A DNA stretch of 64,000 nucleotides from Flavobacterium cerinum (GCF_024496085.1 NZ_CP101751.1:2046001-2110000), one strand, 5' to 3'. Counted from the first letter of the stretch, positions 1 through 8,368 are shown. Program-made: numbers and translations. The notes: a model not told the origin generated them from the sequence alone.

Positions 1-762
1 TTTAAAGTATTAGCCGAGCCGTTTGTCTTGTGTGTTTTGATTATGATAATAACCGTCATTTTTAATAAGAAGAAAAAAAAGAGAGCAGTAACCATTAGTT
101 CTATAGTATTAGTATTGGTTATTGTAGGGATCGGTAATGGATTTTTAGGAAAAATAACCGCAAACTATTTGCAAAAAGAGTATAAGAACAGGACGAATTC
201 TAATCCCGATATTCCTGCGGTAATTGTTGTATTAGGTGGTGGAATCACCGATTTTAACGGTATAGAATCACCGCATATTACATCTTATTCCAGGTTGGTA
301 GCGACTACCCGACTATATAATGAGGTCCGAAAACGACAACAATCCTGTACCATTCTTGTTTCCGGAAAAGGGAATAGTACCATTACTTCCGAAGCGGTGC
401 TTTTCCGAAAAGCACTTATGGCTATGGGAATACCGGATTCGGATATTATAGAAGAAGACAGGAGTGAGAATACTTATCAAAATGCAAAATATTCCAGTGC
501 AATTTTACAAAAACAGAAGCCGTCTCATGTGTATTTGGTTACTTCCGGTTTTCATCTGAAACGGGCGCTTCTGCTATTTGAAACTTTTGGAATTACAGGA
601 GTTCCGTATCCTTCGGATTATATAAATACCAGACTAACCGTTTTTCCGAATAGCTATAATTTTGCTTTTACCTCTTTTATGTTAAAGGAAATTGTAGGAA
701 TTGCACAGGTTCATTTTTATAATAGTTTGGGACTTAATAAATCAGAAAAGCAAGTTCGCTAA
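1..762 (+). CDS. YdcF/SanA-like DUF218 membrane protein, 5' end cut by window
   Basis: The frame is open from base 1, so the true start lies to the left; 253 residues are visible. Two hydrophobic segments lie at the N-terminus (about residues 1-20 and 30-50), separated by a Lys-rich loop. The DUF218 domain follows, with the VVLGGG strand, SGKGN, the SENTYQNA motif and the VTSGFHLKRA segment. DUF218 proteins (ElyC, SanA, YdcF) are membrane-anchored envelope proteins with a Rossmann-like fold, and their enzymatic role is largely unsettled. A TTG at 28 could be taken as a start, but it would cut the first membrane segment, so I treat the gene as partial. Confidence 0.8.
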   Translation, partial: FKVLAEPFVLCVLIMIITVIFNKKKKKRAVTISSIVLVLVIVGIGNGFLGKITANYLQKEYKNRTNSNPDIPAVIVVLGGGITDFNGIESPHITSYSRLVATTRLYNEVRKRQQSCTILVSGKGNSTITSEAVLFRKALMAMGIPDSDIIEEDRSENTYQNAKYSSAILQKQKPSHVYLVTSGFHLKRALLLFETFGITGVPYPSDYINTRLTVFPNSYNFAFTSFMLKEIVGIAQVHFYNSLGLNKSEKQVR

Positions 763-823
763 ATTTCAATTCCAAAAGATCGGGGAAGTTCGATTTTAAA
801 GAACATTAAAGTATCCCTTTTTG

Positions 824-831
824 TATTTTTG
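824..831 (+). promoter_or_regulatory. Candidate -7 box before BtuF-like gene
   Basis: TATTTTTG fits the Bacteroidota -7 consensus TAnnTTTG and ends five bases before the ATG at 836, implying a very short or absent leader. I find no clear TTG at the -33 position. Confidence 0.3.
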
Positions 832-835
832 TGAA

Positions 836-1633
836 ATGAAAACGTTAACAGATCAGTTAGGAACGCAGCATTTATTTGAGAATACGCCGTTACGAATAGT
901 ATCACTTGTTCCTTCGCAAACCGAATTACTTTTTGAATTGGGGCTGGAAGACCAACTTGTTGGAATAACCAAATTTTGTATTCACCCGTACCATCTTAAA
1001 TCGACTAAAAAAATTATTGGCGGTACTAAAAAAGTACACTACGAAAAAATACGATTGCTAAATCCCGATATTATTATCGCGAATAAAGAAGAAAATACGG
1101 CTGAAATTGTTGCAGAATTGTCTAAAGTATGTCCGGTTTGGGTGACCAACATTATTACGATTGAAGATAATCTTCAGATGATTGCTGATTTCGGACAGTT
1201 ATTTAACAAACGAACTGATGCGCAGAAATGGATTGAAAAAACGCGTTATGCCTACGAAGATTTTAAGCGCTTTATTGCTGATAAACCCGAAAAGAAAGCC
1301 GCTTATTTTATATGGCGGGAACCTTATATGGCAGCGGGATCGGATAATTTTATCAATGAATTGCTAAAGCTTAATCATTTTAAAAATATCTATGAAAATA
1401 AAGGCCGTTACCCGGAAGTAGAGTTGAAAAAAATACGACTAGAAGGGGATCCGGATCTGGTTTTCCTTTCTTCAGAACCGTATCCGTTTAAAGACGAACA
1501 TGCCTTTGAAATAGGAAGATTTACCCATCATGCGAAAACCGTTTTTGTTGACGGAGAAATGTTCTCCTGGTATGGTAGCCGACTAGTAAAGGCTTTTGCC
1601 TATTTTAAGCAGTTACACGAACGCATTACCTGA
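836..1633 (+). CDS. BtuF-like helical-backbone metal/cobalamin-binding protein
   Basis: This is a substrate-binding protein of the helical-backbone metal receptor family (BtuF/FhuD/TroA-like). The family signature RIVSLVPSQTELLFELGLEDQLVGIT is near the N-terminus, followed by the PDIIIANKEEN strand and a C-terminal lobe. The family normally binds cobalamin or ferric siderophores for an ABC importer. No clear signal peptide is present, and Flavobacteriaceae often carry such solo versions with no transporter genes nearby, as here. A TTG at 821 is in frame, but the ATG at 836 (MKTLTDQ) gives the expected N-terminus. A vitamin B12 link is plausible because a B12-dependent mutase is encoded at 15980, but that is inference. 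Confidence 0.8.
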   Translation: MKTLTDQLGTQHLFENTPLRIVSLVPSQTELLFELGLEDQLVGITKFCIHPYHLKSTKKIIGGTKKVHYEKIRLLNPDIIIANKEENTAEIVAELSKVCPVWVTNIITIEDNLQMIADFGQLFNKRTDAQKWIEKTRYAYEDFKRFIADKPEKKAAYFIWREPYMAAGSDNFINELLKLNHFKNIYENKGRYPEVELKKIRLEGDPDLVFLSSEPYPFKDEHAFEIGRFTHHAKTVFVDGEMFSWYGSRLVKAFAYFKQLHERIT

Positions 1634-1640
1634 TAAAAAA

Positions 1641-1668
1641 AGCGGCTCCGATATTGGAGCCGCTTTTA
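1641..1668. terminator. Bidirectional intrinsic terminator
   Basis: A 9-bp perfect GC-rich stem (AGCGGCTCC/GGAGCCGCT) with a 6-nt loop is flanked by an A run on the left and a T run on the right. It can therefore serve the plus-strand BtuF-like gene and the convergent minus-strand lipoprotein gene. Confidence 0.9.
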
Positions 1669-1689
1669 TTTTTGACAATAAATACCGGA

Positions 1690-2304
1690 TTATTGTCGCT
1701 TGAACACGTATCGTTTCATAACTGAAATACCATTTACGTTTACCGCAACTTCATAATAGAATTTGTTTCCGTTGTCTGTAAAAATAATATTCATAGTATC
1801 TGTATTATTAGCATTAGTCAGGCTGTATAAGTTGTTCCCCGGATTGGTCCAGTAACCGATTACAGTATCGGATAAAACACAAGTTCCGCCGTTGTTTCCG
1901 CCGTGATCGTCATCGTCATCATCGTCACTGGTTCCGCCGCCGTTACCCGGGTTTGGATTAACCGGTCCGTGATCATCATCGTCGTCATCATCGTCGTCGT
2001 CACCGCCACTGTTATGATCGTCATCGTCGTCATCGTCTCCTCCTTTTTGAAGTGTTGAATCGTCAAATCGACGGCCACCGTTACCATACATTTCATGTGT
2101 AAATTGTTGTTCGCCGAAAATGTAAGTTTCCTGTAAGTTACAGTTGTTTAGGGTTACAAGCTGGTTGTTGCTGTATTCTTCAACCAGTTTCCAGGTTCCG
2201 ATAACCGGATTACTTTGTAACGCTACAGTGTCTTCATCCTTGTTACAGCTAAAGAATACGATCGTAACGACCAGTGTTAGCATTAAAAATAGTTTTTTAC
2301 TCAT
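1690..2304 (-). CDS. Lipocalin-like lipoprotein with three poly-Asp tracts
   Basis: A 204-residue predicted lipoprotein: signal segment, lipobox ending at Cys20, then a lipocalin-like opening (VIGTWKLVEEY) resembling the Bacteroidota lipocalin-like domain. Between residues about 88 and 136 there is a low-complexity insert with Asp runs of 7, 10 and 7 (residues 90-96, 102-111, 127-133), each followed by His and separated by Gly/Asn/Pro linkers. The domain seems to resume after the insert (GYWTNPGNNLYSLT, FTDNGNKFYYEV). Acidic tracts suggest divalent-cation binding, which is inference. It follows the DUF3570 gene by 46 bp and may be the last gene of that operon. The tracts are coded by GAT/GAC repeats and may vary in length between strains. 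Confidence 0.75.
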   Translation of the reverse strand: MSKKLFLMLTLVVTIVFFSCNKDEDTVALQSNPVIGTWKLVEEYSNNQLVTLNNCNLQETYIFGEQQFTHEMYGNGGRRFDDSTLQKGGDDDDDDDHNSGGDDDDDDDDDDHGPVNPNPGNGGGTSDDDDDDDHGGNNGGTCVLSDTVIGYWTNPGNNLYSLTNANNTDTMNIIFTDNGNKFYYEVAVNVNGISVMKRYVFKRQ

Positions 2305-2350
2305 AATTGATTAAGGTTAAAATTAAATATAGTTATTGATCATTTGATTT

Positions 2351-3841
2351 TTACTGAACGAATTTGATTGCGAGAGAGATGATATCGGCTTTTAAAGCAT
2401 CACTTCTTTCATAGCGATTGTAGCGTAGATCCAGGTTTTTTAAACCGAATCCAAGAACACGCTTACCGGTAAGCAGATCGGTATAACTCACGCCGAGGCC
2501 ATATTGATGCGTGTCGAAAGTGGACAGATCATAATCAGACGTATAGTAACGTTGATACGAATAATGTTTTTCAAACGGAGCAAAATAGCGAACACCTTTC
2601 TGAGTATAAAAACGGTACATCGGTAGTAGCGTAAAGTGTTCCGAAATACGGTACGGAATTTCAATACTGGCCGTATGAGCTTCAAGTCCCCAGTCATCAG
2701 CATAAAAACGGTAATAGCTGCGAAGTACAAATTGCTCGCTGATATAGTAATTAAGACGAGCTCCGATCGGAATTTTAAATCGGGTATCCGGCAAACGTTC
2801 CACATCATCCGATAATCTGAAAACACCAACGTTACCGGGTTTGTCATAAATCGGGATATAGCGCGGCTGACCAATATAATAATTGGCTTTATCCGCAAAA
2901 TAAATACGATGATACGGAGTCGAAAGCAATCCCTCCTGATATAAAGCATCCATAAATAAGGATACTTGCAGGTTTCGGTTTAATACCTGTGATAATCCTA
3001 ATGAAAAGGAATACGAATTCCGGTTTTCATTCGAAAACTCATGGAATGACTTTGGAAGGTAATTGGTTGTTTGCTGACCGTATTCATCTAAAATAGTAAC
3101 GCCTTTGAAATAACCGTTATTTTGGAAATTTACTCCATATAAAGAATATTCATGTAATTCAGTAGGGTAGATGGCATACCATTTATCAAAATAGGCACTC
3201 GCTTTAAAGTTGACTTCGGTATTTTTATCGTTAAATAATTTTGCGATTCCGGCACCTACACCAAAAGACTGATAATCGTATTCTTTCGAAACACTACTGT
3301 TGATATTCCAGATCGTATTTCGATTGTCTGAACTATGGCTATAACTGGCTGATAATGTTTTTAAAACATCTTTACGGGATGCTCCTGTCGATTCAATCCA
3401 CGGACTTCCGTATGGAGCCGGTGTGGTTGTAGTCGTATAATCATCATCATCCTTATTGGTATAGGGAACAGATGATCCCATTCCACGGGAAGCGCCGGTA
3501 TTGTTATTGTTGGTTGTAGTAAACGAACCATCGCTAACAAACGGGTTGATATTACTGGACGAAGCTGAGGTATAGGCTGAAAAACCGGCGTCAATTGTTA
3601 GTACATCATCATCGTTCACCGGGATGGTTAAAACGATATTCGCCGTATAATCTTTTAATTCTTCAGTACCGACACCACCGCCCACCGCAGAGTGTTTTCC
3701 TTTTTGTTGGTAATAGCTTCCCAGAAATTCGATTTCCGAAGTTTCTAAAACGCGTTTTTTATAGGTATTCGCGTTTTCGTCTTCCTGAGCATTTACAATC
3801 GAGCAACAGAAAAGACTGGTATAAAAAAGTATTTTTTTCAT
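2351..3841 (-). CDS. DUF3570 outer-membrane beta-barrel protein
   Basis: A 496-residue protein with signal peptide (cleavage near NAQ, residue 19), recognised as DUF3570 from its N-terminal region and from alternating beta strands to a C-terminal FVQ, as in outer-membrane barrels. The N-terminal part has two TGAS motifs (residues 115-118 and 152-155) and a DDDD run (131-134) in a Thr/Asn-rich loop. The function is not established. It starts three bases after the DUF4266 stop, in an operon with thioredoxin and ApbE genes. That association suggests a redox role at the outer membrane, with the SGA/TGA-type motifs as possible FMN attachment sites; this is speculation from motif and context. Confidence 0.85.
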   Translation of the reverse strand: MKKILFYTSLFCCSIVNAQEDENANTYKKRVLETSEIEFLGSYYQQKGKHSAVGGGVGTEELKDYTANIVLTIPVNDDDVLTIDAGFSAYTSASSSNINPFVSDGSFTTTNNNNTGASRGMGSSVPYTNKDDDDYTTTTTPAPYGSPWIESTGASRKDVLKTLSASYSHSSDNRNTIWNINSSVSKEYDYQSFGVGAGIAKLFNDKNTEVNFKASAYFDKWYAIYPTELHEYSLYGVNFQNNGYFKGVTILDEYGQQTTNYLPKSFHEFSNENRNSYSFSLGLSQVLNRNLQVSLFMDALYQEGLLSTPYHRIYFADKANYYIGQPRYIPIYDKPGNVGVFRLSDDVERLPDTRFKIPIGARLNYYISEQFVLRSYYRFYADDWGLEAHTASIEIPYRISEHFTLLPMYRFYTQKGVRYFAPFEKHYSYQRYYTSDYDLSTFDTHQYGLGVSYTDLLTGKRVLGFGLKNLDLRYNRYERSDALKADIISLAIKFVQ

Positions 3842-3844
3842 GAT

Positions 3845-4051
3845 TTAATTGCAACCACAGCCTCCACCTGTTTTACCGCCATTTGCACCGGAGGCTCCTT
3901 CACGATAGATTTGAACGTTGGTTTCATAACGCTCAGATGAACGAGCGGATAATTTCATGTCGGGGTCGTTTATGTTTTGTTTTTCGTATTCCTTAACAGT
4001 ATTACAGGAATAAAGAACGAAGCACAATAAAAAGATTATTGCGGGTTTCAT
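3845..4051 (-). CDS. DUF4266 small lipoprotein with GGGCGCN tail
   Basis: A 68-residue protein: hydrophobic leader, lipobox Cys16 (LYSC), the NDPDMKL segment typical of DUF4266, and a Gly-rich C-terminus holding GASGAN (residues 52-57) and ending GGGCGCN (Cys65, Cys67). The terminal C-x-C-N is my recollection of a family hallmark; it could bind a metal or form a redox pair. The start codon overlaps the ApbE stop by four bases, indicating translational coupling. DUF4266 and DUF3570 commonly travel together. The function is unknown. Confidence 0.85.
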   Translation of the reverse strand: MKPAIIFLLCFVLYSCNTVKEYEKQNINDPDMKLSARSSERYETNVQIYREGASGANGGKTGGGCGCN

Positions 4052-5043
4052 TTGTTGGTCCTTTTTAACTTTTTGTGGTCAATATTTTTTGAATAGATAA
4101 TCTTACCGTTGTCGGTAACAATTACAGCACTAATCTGAGGAATCTGGTTGATGAGGTTCATGCCAACTTCTTTACCGAGTACCATCACGGAAGTCGAAAT
4201 TCCGTTAGCCATTTCTGCACTTTTGGCAAAAACAGTTACACTGGATAAACCGGAAGCCGGATAACCTGTTCTCGGATCGATGATATGGGAATAGCGTTTT
4301 TTATCGATTTCGATAAATTTTTCGTAACTGCCGGAAGTAACCACAGCACCGTCTGTAAGCGGAAAAATCGCAAAAATCCGGTCTTTGTTTTTCGGATTGG
4401 TAATTCCGATTGTCCAATCTTTACCATCCGGTTGTTTTCCCCAGGTATTCATATCGCCCGATGCATTGATAATTCCGGCAATAACACCTTTTTCCATCAT
4501 GAGTTCTTTGGTTTTATCAGCGGCATATCCTTTTCCGATTGAGCCGAAACCGATTTTCATACCCGGTAATTTGAGGAAAATAGTACGATGTTCTTTATCC
4601 AGTATAATATTCTGGTACCCGATTTTTTTTACCGATTCCTTTACTTCTTCCGGAGAAGGTAATGAAGTCATACTTCCGTCATATTTCCATATTTTATCGG
4701 CTGCGGCAAAGCTGATGTCAAATGCACCGTCTGTGAGTTTTGAAAAACCGATGGCGCGTTGTGTCAGATCAAAAAGCTCCTGATCGACAACAACGGGTTT
4801 GATTCCGGCATTCCGGTTGATTTCGGAAACCTGAGTATGCGGCATCCATTCTGAGATCAGATTTTCAATCCGGGATATTTCGACTATAGCAGTGTCAATA
4901 TAGGCATTGGCAGTTGGGATGTCTTTGGCTACTATGGTAATGTCAAAACGACTCCCCATAAGTTTTACAACTCTTTTCTGTGCTACCTGTGCCTGAACTG
5001 CAAAACTACCGATCAGGAAAAATGTTAGAAGTAAACGTTTCAT
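4048..5043 (-). CDS. apbE: FAD:protein FMN transferase, ApbE family
   Basis: A 331-residue exported ApbE-type enzyme, which attaches FMN from FAD to Thr/Ser of extracytoplasmic proteins using Mg2+. Visible family motifs are GSIGKGYAADK, INASGD, TDGAVVTSGSYEKF and HIIDPRTGYP. A signal peptide precedes QAQ at about residue 19. In the metal-binding segment the usual A-D-x-x-x-T appears as A-N280-x-x-x-T284, with Asn at the usual Asp ligand. It overlaps both the thioredoxin gene upstream and the DUF4266 gene downstream by four bases, so the three are surely cotranscribed. The substrate is likely encoded in the same operon. Confidence 0.92.
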   Translation of the reverse strand: MKRLLLTFFLIGSFAVQAQVAQKRVVKLMGSRFDITIVAKDIPTANAYIDTAIVEISRIENLISEWMPHTQVSEINRNAGIKPVVVDQELFDLTQRAIGFSKLTDGAFDISFAAADKIWKYDGSMTSLPSPEEVKESVKKIGYQNIILDKEHRTIFLKLPGMKIGFGSIGKGYAADKTKELMMEKGVIAGIINASGDMNTWGKQPDGKDWTIGITNPKNKDRIFAIFPLTDGAVVTSGSYEKFIEIDKKRYSHIIDPRTGYPASGLSSVTVFAKSAEMANGISTSVMVLGKEVGMNLINQIPQISAVIVTDNGKIIYSKNIDHKKLKRTNK

Positions 5044-5477
5044 ATTTTATTTTCCAATGTGTGTAATAATTCGATATAAGCCGATGGAGGAATGTTTTTA
5101 TAACCGGTTTTGCCAAGTACTTTTCCGTTTTTGTCCAGTACTACAACTAATGGGAAATGGCCTTCTTTGTTATATTGTTCCGCCAGGCTGTTATTTTGTG
5201 ACTTTTGATTTTCAGATAAATTATTGGATTTCTTTTTCGGAAAGTCTACTTTTACCAAAATCCAGTTTTTTTTTGCTTCGGTTTTAAACTCTTCCGAACT
5301 CCAGATGGTTTTGTCCAGTTTGATACATGGCGCACACCAGTCGGAACCGGAAAAAACCAGTACGATATTTTTGTTTTCGGCTGTAGCCAGTTTTTTACCG
5401 TCTTCGAAATCAGACTCCCAATGTTGGGCATACGTAAAGGTACTGATTAGGAGTAAAAATAAGTAGGGGATTTTCAT
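5040..5477 (-). CDS. Periplasmic thioredoxin-fold protein (CAPC)
   Basis: A 145-residue secreted thioredoxin-like protein. A signal peptide (to about residue 17, YAQ) is followed by the active site SDWCAPCIKLD and the cis-Pro segment GHFPLVVVLDKNGKVLGKTGY. The CxxC with downstream cis-Pro indicates a thiol-disulfide reductase or oxidase in the periplasm. It heads the tight group thioredoxin, ApbE, DUF4266, DUF3570 and starts five bases after the T9SS protein gene. The CxC tail of DUF4266 is an attractive client, but this is inference. Confidence 0.88.
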   Translation of the reverse strand: MKIPYLFLLLISTFTYAQHWESDFEDGKKLATAENKNIVLVFSGSDWCAPCIKLDKTIWSSEEFKTEAKKNWILVKVDFPKKKSNNLSENQKSQNNSLAEQYNKEGHFPLVVVLDKNGKVLGKTGYKNIPPSAYIELLHTLENKI

Positions 5478-5482
5478 GGTTA

Positions 5483-6841
5483 TTATTTTTTGATAATTTT
5501 TTGAGAAACGGTCTTACCATCTTCAAATTCAATCCGTGCTGTATAAATTCCGTTTGCAAAAGCGGTTAAATCGGCTGAATTAGTATTGGAAACGGCAATT
5601 ATCTGACCGATTGGGTTAAAAAGGGTGATTTTTTTGATCGTATTGATTGATTCAAATGTAATATTACCCTGAGTTGGATTAGGGAATAAAGTTACAATGG
5701 GCTTATCAAAATCAGATATTGTCAAAGGTTGTTGTGTTATTGTGATGGCATAATCTTCAACTTCACCACGCGCACTTCCTATAAATTCGCAGGATTCAGC
5801 AGCTGTAACGGCAGTTAATCGTTTTGAACGGATTCGCATTCGGGTTGTACCGGCTAAAGCTGTCGTCGGAATTGTAATCTGGTTGCTGCTAAAAGTGGCA
5901 CTGTTACTACTGTTAATAGTCCCTAAACTAAAAAATTCACTGCTTTCGAAGGTTCCGTTCTGATTAAAATCAATCCAGACACCAACACCGCCACTACTTC
6001 CCGGATTGTCTACGGTTACAGAAATTGTTTGAGTTGAACCTTTTGTTAGCTGACCCGCTGCTACAGTACCAGTATAGTCGATATAGGAATAATTATCCTG
6101 ACTACAATCGGTTGTATTATTGATTCCGGCAAATGTTACGTTAGTAATAGTTCCGCCATACAGGCAACTGTTGTTATTCGTAATCGTACAGTAAGTCGCA
6201 GTAGGTGTATTCGCATTCATTGTAATCTGAATGTTCGGACGGTAATAATCACCGCTCATAGCCGAATTGCTGCTCCAGGGCGTTGCTGTTGGCGTAAAGA
6301 AATCTACACCACTACTGTATTTACGACACAAATAGTTTGGATTAGTTGTCGTAGCACGGAATCTCGGATAATTGTTGTCATCTTTGGTTGCAGCATCCCG
6401 AACTACCAATATGAATAGATTCCCGGCATTTTTGTCATAGGTAAACGGAGCTGTAAGGGTTACTGTATTCCAACCGGCCGATGCTATTGTTGGGATTGAA
6501 CCTGAAAATACTTCAGTGTAACCTGAAAAACCGGTTCCGACTGTTCCCGATGGTAAAGCCGTTTGGGTTGTAGTTCTCAGATAAATCTTGATATTATTGG
6601 TTATTGAAGCATTAAAAGTTGAACTGTGTTGCCAGGATAAGGCAGTAATAGTTCCGGAATTGTCGATTTCGCTGGAAAGATAGAGGCTTTCACTGGCCGA
6701 TTTTTCATAAACACAGTTTACGGGAGCATTACTGGTAATATTGTTGCTGGTCTCGTTTCCAATACGAATCGGTTGCGCCACACTGTCTGTGACAGCTAGC
6801 CATAGTAATGCAGTTAAACAGGCGTGTATAGTTCTTGTCAT
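5483..6841 (-). CDS. T9SS-sorted secreted protein with GEVED domain
   Basis: A 452-residue secreted protein. After a signal peptide (to about residue 22, VAQ) comes a beta-sandwich region, then a GEVED domain ending in the diagnostic ARGEVEDYAITI (GEVED at residues 359-363). A type A T9SS sorting domain closes the protein (about residues 380-452: PNPTQG, FNPIGQ, GIYTARIE, basic end KIIKK). The role is probably binding or display at the cell surface. It is five bases upstream of the thioredoxin gene on the same strand and carries the shared dyad immediately upstream, so it looks like the first gene of the ApbE operon, which is an unusual position for such a protein. Confidence 0.85.
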   Translation of the reverse strand: MTRTIHACLTALLWLAVTDSVAQPIRIGNETSNNITSNAPVNCVYEKSASESLYLSSEIDNSGTITALSWQHSSTFNASITNNIKIYLRTTTQTALPSGTVGTGFSGYTEVFSGSIPTIASAGWNTVTLTAPFTYDKNAGNLFILVVRDAATKDDNNYPRFRATTTNPNYLCRKYSSGVDFFTPTATPWSSNSAMSGDYYRPNIQITMNANTPTATYCTITNNNSCLYGGTITNVTFAGINNTTDCSQDNYSYIDYTGTVAAGQLTKGSTQTISVTVDNPGSSGGVGVWIDFNQNGTFESSEFFSLGTINSSNSATFSSNQITIPTTALAGTTRMRIRSKRLTAVTAAESCEFIGSARGEVEDYAITITQQPLTISDFDKPIVTLFPNPTQGNITFESINTIKKITLFNPIGQIIAVSNTNSADLTAFANGIYTARIEFEDGKTVSQKIIKK

Positions 6842-6855
6842 TTTGTAAGTTATTT

Positions 6856-6878
6856 TTATTTATACTAAATCTAAATAA
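6856..6878 (-). promoter_or_regulatory. AT-rich 23-nt dyad operator (copy 1), Fur-like
   Basis: On the minus strand it begins TTATTTAGA and ends TATAAATAA, separated by TTTAG. Nine of eleven positions pair as a dyad. It lies 15-37 bases upstream of the GEVED gene start. A very similar 23-mer occurs at 8417-8439. The size, symmetry and AT-rich hexamers recall Fur-family operators; the regulator is inferred, not shown. Confidence 0.5.
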
Positions 6879-6976
6879 TTTGCAATACTACTAAATTTTC
6901 TCAATCATTTGGTCTTTGAACGATATTTTTTTGAATTTTATTTGATGAATATGACTTCTTGTTGTTAATAATTAGG

Positions 6977-8368
6977 TTATTCGTAAAGTAGAATCCATTC
7001 ATTGTGAGTGAAATAGTTCCATTTGGCTTTGGCAAAATCAATATTAGGATCGATGAGCCTCCTGAGTGGTTTTTTATTTATTGAGACCTTCGAATCGATA
7101 TAAATGTGAACCTCTTTTCCCTTTTTTTGATACTCTTCTTTTATTTTTTGAGCGGTTTGCCAGATCATATCGGGTTTGGTTTGCATCCCGCGAATCTGTT
7201 TTTTGGTCAGTATTCGTTTTAATTTATAGCGTTTTTTCTCCTTTGTAACCGGATCCACAACATAGAATTTGGAATAGCCGCTACGATTGCGAAGCATCAT
7301 CCGCCAACTTAAACGATGACCTTCTTCTGTCCACAATACATCACCTTCAATCAGCCAATGGCGTAACGGGAATAGCGACTGGAAAATAAAATAAGGCACG
7401 AAAAAATAGATCAGGATTTTTTTTCCGGAATAATCAGCGTGAACAGGTATAGGTGCTGTAATTTTCTTTCGGAAGAAAATACGTCGAATGGTTTCAGGCG
7501 GAAAAAATAAAATGGTAAAAGAAAGCGCCAGAAAAGGAAATATACCGATTCCGAGGTGTAGTTTATTAAAAACGTGAAAAATCAGTGACGCAATAAAAGC
7601 CAGAAATCGGGTTCTGCGCCATAGCAACAACGGAACAACCATCAGATCAAACAGAATACCGGCATAGGCAATAAACAGGTAAAACCATTTTTGAGAATAC
7701 AGATTTTCAAGTGTGGGTGTAGCATGTTTTCGTAGCATTTCCCGAGTAAAAGTACCGTCCAGCCAGTCGGGATATAATTTGGCAACCGTTGCATAAAAAT
7801 ACACAATACCAACCTGAAGAATCAAAACCCAGATACACCACTGTGGGATGGCATTACGCCGAATCGATGGTTTTAATTTTGCATCGACAGAATAGGCACA
7901 GTTAGCCGGTAAGAAAAGCATGATCAAACAAAGTAGTAAAAGCAGATAATGATGATTATTGTATGCGGTTTTCTGCATAAAGTACACACCGGTCCAGAGG
8001 ATGGTAAATAATCCCAGACTCCAGCGATAAAAAAAACCAATTGAAATTAATAGTCCCAATAAAGCCATCGCATAGAAATAATAAAGCATTCCGTCACCGG
8101 GTAACGGTTGCAGCCAATCCATTCCGATATGGGAGAAAGTATAGGACGGTAGCATAAAGTTACGACGCACCCAATCGGAAGAAACCGACTGTACACTATG
8201 TAAGGCAATTAGTAAACCAAAAACAATCCTGAAAAGTACCAGTTGAGAATAGTCAATCGGAGTAAATAAGGCAGATACAAATTGATCCCGCTTTCTTTTT
8301 AGCTCGCTTATTGTCGATAATAAACTGTTGGAGGCTAAAACGTTAGCGAATCTTGATTCTTTTAACAT
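6977..8368 (-). CDS. HTTM / vitamin K-dependent gamma-carboxylase-like membrane protein
   Basis: A 463-residue polytopic protein of the HTTM (VKGC-related) family. The N-terminal segment VLFRIVFGLLIALH is followed by several membrane helices, including the YNNHHYLLLLLCLIMLFLP segment typical of the family, and a hydrophilic C-terminal third (about residues 310-463). Human relatives carboxylate Glu side chains; the reaction of bacterial HTTM proteins is mostly unknown. It is divergent from the porin-imelysin-cytochrome operon across a 103-bp region carrying a Fur-like dyad. HTTM proteins often accompany imelysin loci (from memory), so a role in maturing the iron system is plausible. Confidence 0.85.
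   Translation of the reverse strand: MLKESRFANVLASNSLLSTISELKRKRDQFVSALFTPIDYSQLVLFRIVFGLLIALHSVQSVSSDWVRRNFMLPSYTFSHIGMDWLQPLPGDGMLYYFYAMALLGLLISIGFFYRWSLGLFTILWTGVYFMQKTAYNNHHYLLLLLCLIMLFLPANCAYSVDAKLKPSIRRNAIPQWCIWVLILQVGIVYFYATVAKLYPDWLDGTFTREMLRKHATPTLENLYSQKWFYLFIAYAGILFDLMVVPLLLWRRTRFLAFIASLIFHVFNKLHLGIGIFPFLALSFTILFFPPETIRRIFFRKKITAPIPVHADYSGKKILIYFFVPYFIFQSLFPLRHWLIEGDVLWTEEGHRLSWRMMLRNRSGYSKFYVVDPVTKEKKRYKLKRILTKKQIRGMQTKPDMIWQTAQKIKEEYQKKGKEVHIYIDSKVSINKKPLRRLIDPNIDFAKAKWNYFTHNEWILLYE

Noticed and set aside
1905..2040. CRISPR-like repeat array
   Set aside because: The repeats are trinucleotide coding repeats for Asp within one open frame, without uniform repeats or unique spacers.
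1860..2096. Second minus-strand frame over the Asp-tract region (Met/Thr-rich)
   Set aside because: It is a frame-shifted reading of the GAT/GAC repeat and has no independent support.
3595..3843. Plus-strand reading frame opposite the DUF3570 gene
   Set aside because: It is antisense to the conserved signal peptide and N-terminus of DUF3570 and has no promoter or recognisable domain.
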